From PMG-095 sp049324695 (lineage in GTDB: Bacteria; Myxococcota_A; Polyangia; Polyangiales; Polyangiaceae): a stretch of 64,000 nt of DNA. Below the pieces are notes generated by a model. The model searched no databases, was not told where the DNA came from, and saw nothing but the letters and a program-made list of their open reading frames with translations. The translations under genes were made by a program, and so were the position numbers. The stretch spans positions 118,365 through 182,364 of the forward strand of contig JBMOMJ010000013.1 in NCBI GenBank assembly GCA_049324695.1, in the 5' to 3' direction. This document shows, piece after piece, positions 60,477 through 64,000 of the stretch; the stretch's first letter is position 1; each line of letters begins with the position of its first letter.

Positions 60477-61537
60477 ATGAATTCGAACGCATCCGATCCT
60501 GCATCGCGTCGCACCGTCATCGATCAGGGCACCCAGTTTCGCGGTTCGTTGGTCTCGACCTGCCCGGTCGACGTGCATGGGCGCGTGGAGGGAGAGCTCG
60601 AGGCGCCAGTCATCATCGTGAGCGTTTCGGGCAGTGTTCACGGTTGTGCCAAGGCAGGCTCCGTGTCGTCGCAGGGCGAGTTGTCCGGCGAGTTCGAAGC
60701 CGAGCACGTGGAGCTCGCGGGACGTGTGCGCGACAATACGGTGATCCGCGCGCGTTCGCTGGATGTGAAGCTTGCCAGCGAGCGCGGCAAGCTTCAGGTC
60801 GTTTTCGGCGAGTGTGAGCTCGCGATTGGCGACGCACCGGCAGAGCGTGCATTCGTTGATCCGACGGCCGTCGAGCCCATGAAAATGGAGATGAGCGCGC
60901 CGGCGGCGATCACGATGAACGCCGCAGTCGAAGCGAGTGCACCCACCGCGATCAGCGCGCCCATCGCGATCAGCGCGCCCATCGAAGCGAGCGCGCCGGT
61001 TGACGGGAGCTCGCCCATCGAAGTCAGCACGCCGATTGGTGGGAGCGCGCCCATCGCGATCAGCGCGCCCATCGAAGCGAGCGCGCCGGTTGACGGGAGC
61101 TCGCCCATCGAAGTTAGCGCGGCAGCACCTATTGAAACCAGCGCAGCCGCCGAAGTCAGCGCAGCCGCGCNNNNNNNNNNNNNNNNNNNNNNNNNNNNNN
61201 NNNNNNNNNNNNNNNNNNNNNNNNNNNNNNNNNNNNNNNNNNNNNNNNNNNNNNNNNNNNNNNNNNNNNNAGCGCGCCCATCGCGATCAGCGCGCCCATC
61301 GAAGCGAGCGCGCCGGTTGACGGGAGCTCGCCCATCGAAGTTAGCGCGGCAGCACCTATTGAAACCAGCGCAGCCGCCGAAGTCAGCGCAGCCGCGCCAG
61401 TTGAAACGAGTGCGCCGATTCCAGCGGACGTCTTCGCTGCCGAACCGGAGGAAGCGCCACGCTCGCGAAAGAACGGACACGCGGAGCCGCGCAAGGGCTG
61501 GTCGCAGCGTCCCTCGCAGCCACCACCCGCCAGCTGA
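60477..61537 (+). CDS. Bactofilin with long repeat tail, interrupted by assembly gap
   Basis: The first 140 residues are a bactofilin core: TVIDQGTQFRGSLVSTCPVD, VHGRVEGELEAPVIIVSVSG, QGELSGEFEAEHVELAGRVR, a right-handed beta-helix that polymerises without nucleotide. The tail repeats SAPIAISAPIEASAPVDGSS and similar. A 100-N gap (61171-61270) falls in this tail. After the gap the same peptide repeats continue in a shifted frame (codons from 61271), then APVETSAPIPADVF and a basic end, stopping at 61537. The shift only reflects the arbitrary gap size: true length must be 2 modulo 3. The tail may control filament bundling. Confidence 0.85.
61044..61397 (+). repeat. 127-bp perfect direct repeats flanking the gap
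   Basis: 61044-61170 and 61271-61397 are identical over 127 bp (both end GTCAGCGCAGCCGCGC), and shorter partial copies lie upstream from about 60943. The gap is thus a collapsed tandem array inside the bactofilin tail; its copy number is not known. Confidence 0.9.
61171..61270. other. Assembly gap (100 N)
   Basis: Exactly 100 N, the usual placeholder for unknown length. It is flanked by identical repeats and lies within one coding sequence. Confidence 0.99.
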
Positions 61538-61550
61538 GGGGAGCGCCGAA

Positions 61551-61587
61551 GGGCGCCGTTGTCGCGACGGATGCGACAACGGCGCCC
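61551..61587 (+). terminator. 15-bp perfect hairpin after bactofilin gene
   Basis: GGGCGCCGTTGTCGC (61551-61565), a 7-nt loop GACGGAT, and GCGACAACGGCGCCC (61573-61587) form a perfect 15-bp stem beginning 13 nt after the bactofilin stop. No T-tract follows, but stems of this strength often end transcripts in GC-rich bacteria. Confidence 0.75.
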
Positions 61588-61705
61588 TGAAGTGCGTGGG
61601 GCGCTCTAAATTGCGTACGGCGCTCTACGGCGCTCGCGAGAGTGTCCGTTGGGAGAAGAGGAGGTCGCGAGGGAGCTTGAGTCGTCGCTCGCGTAACAAG
61701 AAGGG

Positions 61706-63718
61706 ATGACAGGAAAGATGTGGAGCAAACGCTCGCGTTCGCGCGGGTTCGGCATCGTCTGGAAGAGCCTGCTACTGACTTCGTTGGCGCTCGCGAGCGC
61801 CTGCTCTGGGGGCGGCAAATCGAGTGGTGATGGCGACGCCGGCGAAGGCGGAGAAAGCGACGGCGCGGGCGGTAGTTCGTCCAAAGGTGGCTCCAAATCG
61901 ACTGGCGGGACGGCTGGAGTTGGTGGACGCCCTGCGGTGCCACCGCCACCCGCCGTCCAAAGCTGCAGCTCGCTCGCCTTCCAATATGCAGGCAACGGCT
62001 GCACCACCGCGTGCACCAGCATCAGTTGCAAGTGCGATCCATTTTCGAAGAGCTTCGTTGGTTGCCATCCGGAGCTCGGTTGCGCCACGGCGGTCGACTG
62101 CGCCGTTGCGTGCAAACGCGATCTCAAAGACGTCGTGAGTTGCATCAGCGGTTACGACCCCTGCACTTCCGACGCCGACTGCGGCACGGGTCGCTGCTTG
62201 CAGCAATCTGCGAGTGCGAGCGGAGACTGCGTTACGGGCGCGGTCGGCTCGAACTGCCTCGACGACACTGATTGCATCGGCGGAAATCACTGCGTTGCGG
62301 TCTCCTCCGACGGCACGCGCAAGTGCCAGGACGGCGGCGCAGCAGCGACCTGCAACACCACCGCTCAGTGCAAGAGCGGCTTCGCGTGCATCTTGCCGGC
62401 TACGTCGTTCGTCGGCCGCTGCAGCGACGGCGCGGCACAAGCCGCATGTCTCGTCGCCAAAGACTGCGACACTAACATTTGCGTCGTCTCTTCTGGCGAT
62501 TCGCTGGGTGTGTGCGGCGACGGCTCCGTCGGTTCGAGCTGCCGCACCGCCAGCGATTGCAAGAGCGCGCTCTGCGCCAAGAGCTATCCGACGGCAACCA
62601 CCGGCACGTGCAGCGACGGCAAAGCCGGCAGCACCTGTTCTGCCAACGATCAGTGCGCGACGGGCCTCACCTGCGCTCAGCAGTCCACCTCCTCCGCGGG
62701 CAAGTGCACCTCGGGAGCGTCGGGTGAGCCGTGCGCAACCGACTCGAATTGCAAAGCCGGCACGTGCGCCAAAGGCACCTTCGACGGCTTCTGCACCACC
62801 GGAGCAATCGGCGAACCCTGCGCCGAAAACAGCCAGTGTGTCGACGGCCACTGCTCGCCTTCGTACAGCGCTTCCGGCTTCTACAAGACGTGCGGCGACG
62901 GCGCCGTTGGCAAAGCCTGCGATCGCATGGAAGACGCAGACTGCGCTGGCGGCCGCTGCGCCCAGGACTCGGCGGGCGCGGGCTGGACCTGCAGCGGCGG
63001 TGGCATCGGTGATCGCTGCAGCAAACCCGAACACTGCACCGCGGGTGTGTGCGCGCTCAGCACAACCAGCGGTGGCTACTGCACCGACGGCACAGCCGGT
63101 CGCGCTTGCGCCGGCGACGAACAATGCCAATCCGCCCGCTGTGTCGTGCGAACCGGCTACGACACCGGCACCTGCACCGACGGTCTCGCAGGTTCCCAAT
63201 GCATCGACGACGCTGATTGTGTCGGCATGCGTTGCGCTTTCGAATCGGGCAGCAGCTACGGCTCCTGCACCACCGGCGAACTCGGCGCCCGCTGTGTCAA
63301 CGACGCCGACTGCATCTCCGCGCGCTGCGCAGTTGGTTCCGGTAGCAGCAGCGGCCAGTGCACCGACGGCGCCCTCAAATCCCGCTGCACAATAGACGCC
63401 AACTGCGTCTCGATGCTTTGCGCCTTCGTCCCAGGCAACAGCTACGGCGCCTGCACCGACGGCAAACTCAAGAGCTCCTGCTACGACTCCAAAGACTGCC
63501 TCGAAGGCACCTGCGCCTACTCGGTTGGCCTCGGCCGCGGCGAGTGCACCGATGGCACCATCGGCGCCTTCTGCGTCCAACCCACCCACTGCACCAGCAT
63601 GCATTGCTACACCGGCGGCAACAGCGCCGGCATCTGCCAAACCGGCGTCACAGGCCAACCCTGCTCCCGCGCGCAAGACTGCGAATCGCAAACCTGCACC
63701 TCTGGCCGCTGCCAATAA
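61706..63718 (+). CDS. Dickkopf-like cysteine-rich repeat lipoprotein
   Basis: A 670-residue lipoprotein; ATG 61706 or ATG 61718 is the start. The signal ends in LALASAC. A Gly/Ser/Lys linker (about residues 35-80) is followed by about fifteen units of 35-40 residues with the pattern GxxCxxDxDCxxxxCxxxxxxxGxCxDGxxG (for example SQCIDDADCVGMRCAFESGS and ARCVNDADCISARCAVGSGS). These recall Dickkopf N-terminal-like Cys modules common in myxobacterial surface proteins. The last units are more alike than the first, suggesting recent expansion. Likely a disulfide-rich surface rod. Confidence 0.88.
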   Translation: MTGKMWSKRSRSRGFGIVWKSLLLTSLALASACSGGGKSSGDGDAGEGGESDGAGGSSSKGGSKSTGGTAGVGGRPAVPPPPAVQSCSSLAFQYAGNGCTTACTSISCKCDPFSKSFVGCHPELGCATAVDCAVACKRDLKDVVSCISGYDPCTSDADCGTGRCLQQSASASGDCVTGAVGSNCLDDTDCIGGNHCVAVSSDGTRKCQDGGAAATCNTTAQCKSGFACILPATSFVGRCSDGAAQAACLVAKDCDTNICVVSSGDSLGVCGDGSVGSSCRTASDCKSALCAKSYPTATTGTCSDGKAGSTCSANDQCATGLTCAQQSTSSAGKCTSGASGEPCATDSNCKAGTCAKGTFDGFCTTGAIGEPCAENSQCVDGHCSPSYSASGFYKTCGDGAVGKACDRMEDADCAGGRCAQDSAGAGWTCSGGGIGDRCSKPEHCTAGVCALSTTSGGYCTDGTAGRACAGDEQCQSARCVVRTGYDTGTCTDGLAGSQCIDDADCVGMRCAFESGSSYGSCTTGELGARCVNDADCISARCAVGSGSSSGQCTDGALKSRCTIDANCVSMLCAFVPGNSYGACTDGKLKSSCYDSKDCLEGTCAYSVGLGRGECTDGTIGAFCVQPTHCTSMHCYTGGNSAGICQTGVTGQPCSRAQDCESQTCTSGRCQ

Positions 63719-63859
63719 CTGCCGTTCCCAAACAACGCGCCCCGTGCGCGGCTGCGGCCCCGCACAGCGACAGAACCAGTTGCCTGGTGAAGCACCGCGC
63801 TGGAAAGTCGCGCCCTTTTCGATGAGGGGCCAACTAACTACGACGGATCGGCAACGCTC

Positions 63860-64000
63860 GGGACCGGCGCGCGATGCGGAGGGAATGGGTTTGGGACGGG
63901 GCGCGATGCGGGGGGAATGGGTTTGGGACGGGACGCGAAGCGGGGAACGGGCTCGGGACGGGACGCGAAGCGGGGGGATGGGTTTGGGACGGGGCGCGAA
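63860..64000. repeat. G-rich imperfect minisatellite, runs off the window
   Basis: Units of 30-33 bp start at 63860, 63893, 63925, 63955 and 63986, each opening GGGACSGG and including GCGGGG and GGGTTTGGG-like runs. The G tracts on the plus strand could form G-quadruplexes. No coding frame fits. It continues past the window end. Confidence 0.85.

Noticed and set aside
61271..61709. Continuation of the bactofilin frame after the gap to a stop at 61709
   Set aside because: In that frame the peptide becomes Arg/Ser-rich noise, whereas the frame starting at 61271 continues the same repeats and stops at 61537.
61773..63715. A 647-codon minus-strand open frame opposite the Dickkopf-like gene
   Set aside because: The peptide is Ala/Gly/Val-rich noise caused by the regular Cys repeat pattern on the plus strand; the plus frame has a lipobox and conserved Cys spacing.
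1..64000. CRISPR array, tRNA, rRNA, prophage or transposase genes
   Set aside because: No regular spacer pattern, no cloverleaf or rRNA-like sequence, and no integrase, transposase, capsid or tail proteins were recognised; repeats found are coding or a G-rich minisatellite.

Overview
The window looks like a chromosomal contig from a myxobacterium, most likely of the Polyangiales type. The basis is high GC content, many lipoproteins with long Gly/Ala/Ser linkers ahead of cysteine-rich domains, a PilZ-type domain of the myxobacterial TIGR02266 kind, a bactofilin locus and a consensus sigma-54 promoter. This assignment is inference from protein style, not from a marker gene. There are no rRNA or tRNA genes, insertion sequences, prophages or CRISPR arrays that I can see. 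One 100-N assembly gap lies at 61171-61270.

Region 1 (start to 15347) is a tightly coupled cassette of five large plus-strand genes. The stops and starts are joined by ATGA, GTGA and an 8-nt overlap. It encodes a giant beta-rich protein (DUF6603-like, cut by the window edge), three conserved proteins of unknown function and a tail-anchored BNR-repeat propeller. This is the best candidate here for an undescribed system.

Region 2 (15391-24845) is mixed: a CsbD-like stress protein, an aldo/keto reductase, an outer-membrane-like protein, a ClC chloride transporter that overlaps a convergent cysteine-rich lipoprotein, an AraC regulator followed by a DHRS1-like dehydrogenase, and a DUF4336 protein. 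Region 3 (24942-29553) is a minus-strand detoxification-like block: AqpZ, glutathione S-transferase, VOC protein, a 44-residue ORF, GNAT, a TetR regulator and a ferredoxin-SCP2 fusion. Two near-identical 14-bp palindromes, one before the TetR gene and one before the fusion, suggest autoregulation plus control of the fusion.

Region 4 (29715-34853) has cysteine-rich lipoproteins, an M28 peptidase and a lipid-anchored GH62 arabinofuranosidase. Region 5 (35074-43973) is a four-gene membrane-maintenance operon on the minus strand: a K+-channel-like protein with an altered filter, an NfeD/YqiJ-type OB-fold protein, a YqiK-type flotillin and an 1836-residue DUF3686 AAA ATPase carrying a C-terminal PilZ-like domain. 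It is the second most interesting unit.

Region 6 (44041-58500) holds small lipoproteins (one behind a sigma-54 promoter), an XRE/MmyB regulator, a membrane protein with a ferritin-like domain, an ankyrin protein, a DUF2236-like protein, more Gly-rich lipoproteins, DUF2293 and PGPGW proteins, and an NHL propeller split into two overlapping lipoprotein genes followed by a beta-barrel protein. Region 7 (58680-64000) is a cytoskeleton-like pair (zinc ribbon/pentapeptide/bactofilin-like protein, then a bactofilin whose repeat tail spans the gap), a 15-bp perfect hairpin, a 670-residue Dickkopf-like cysteine-rich lipoprotein, and a G-rich minisatellite running off the window end.
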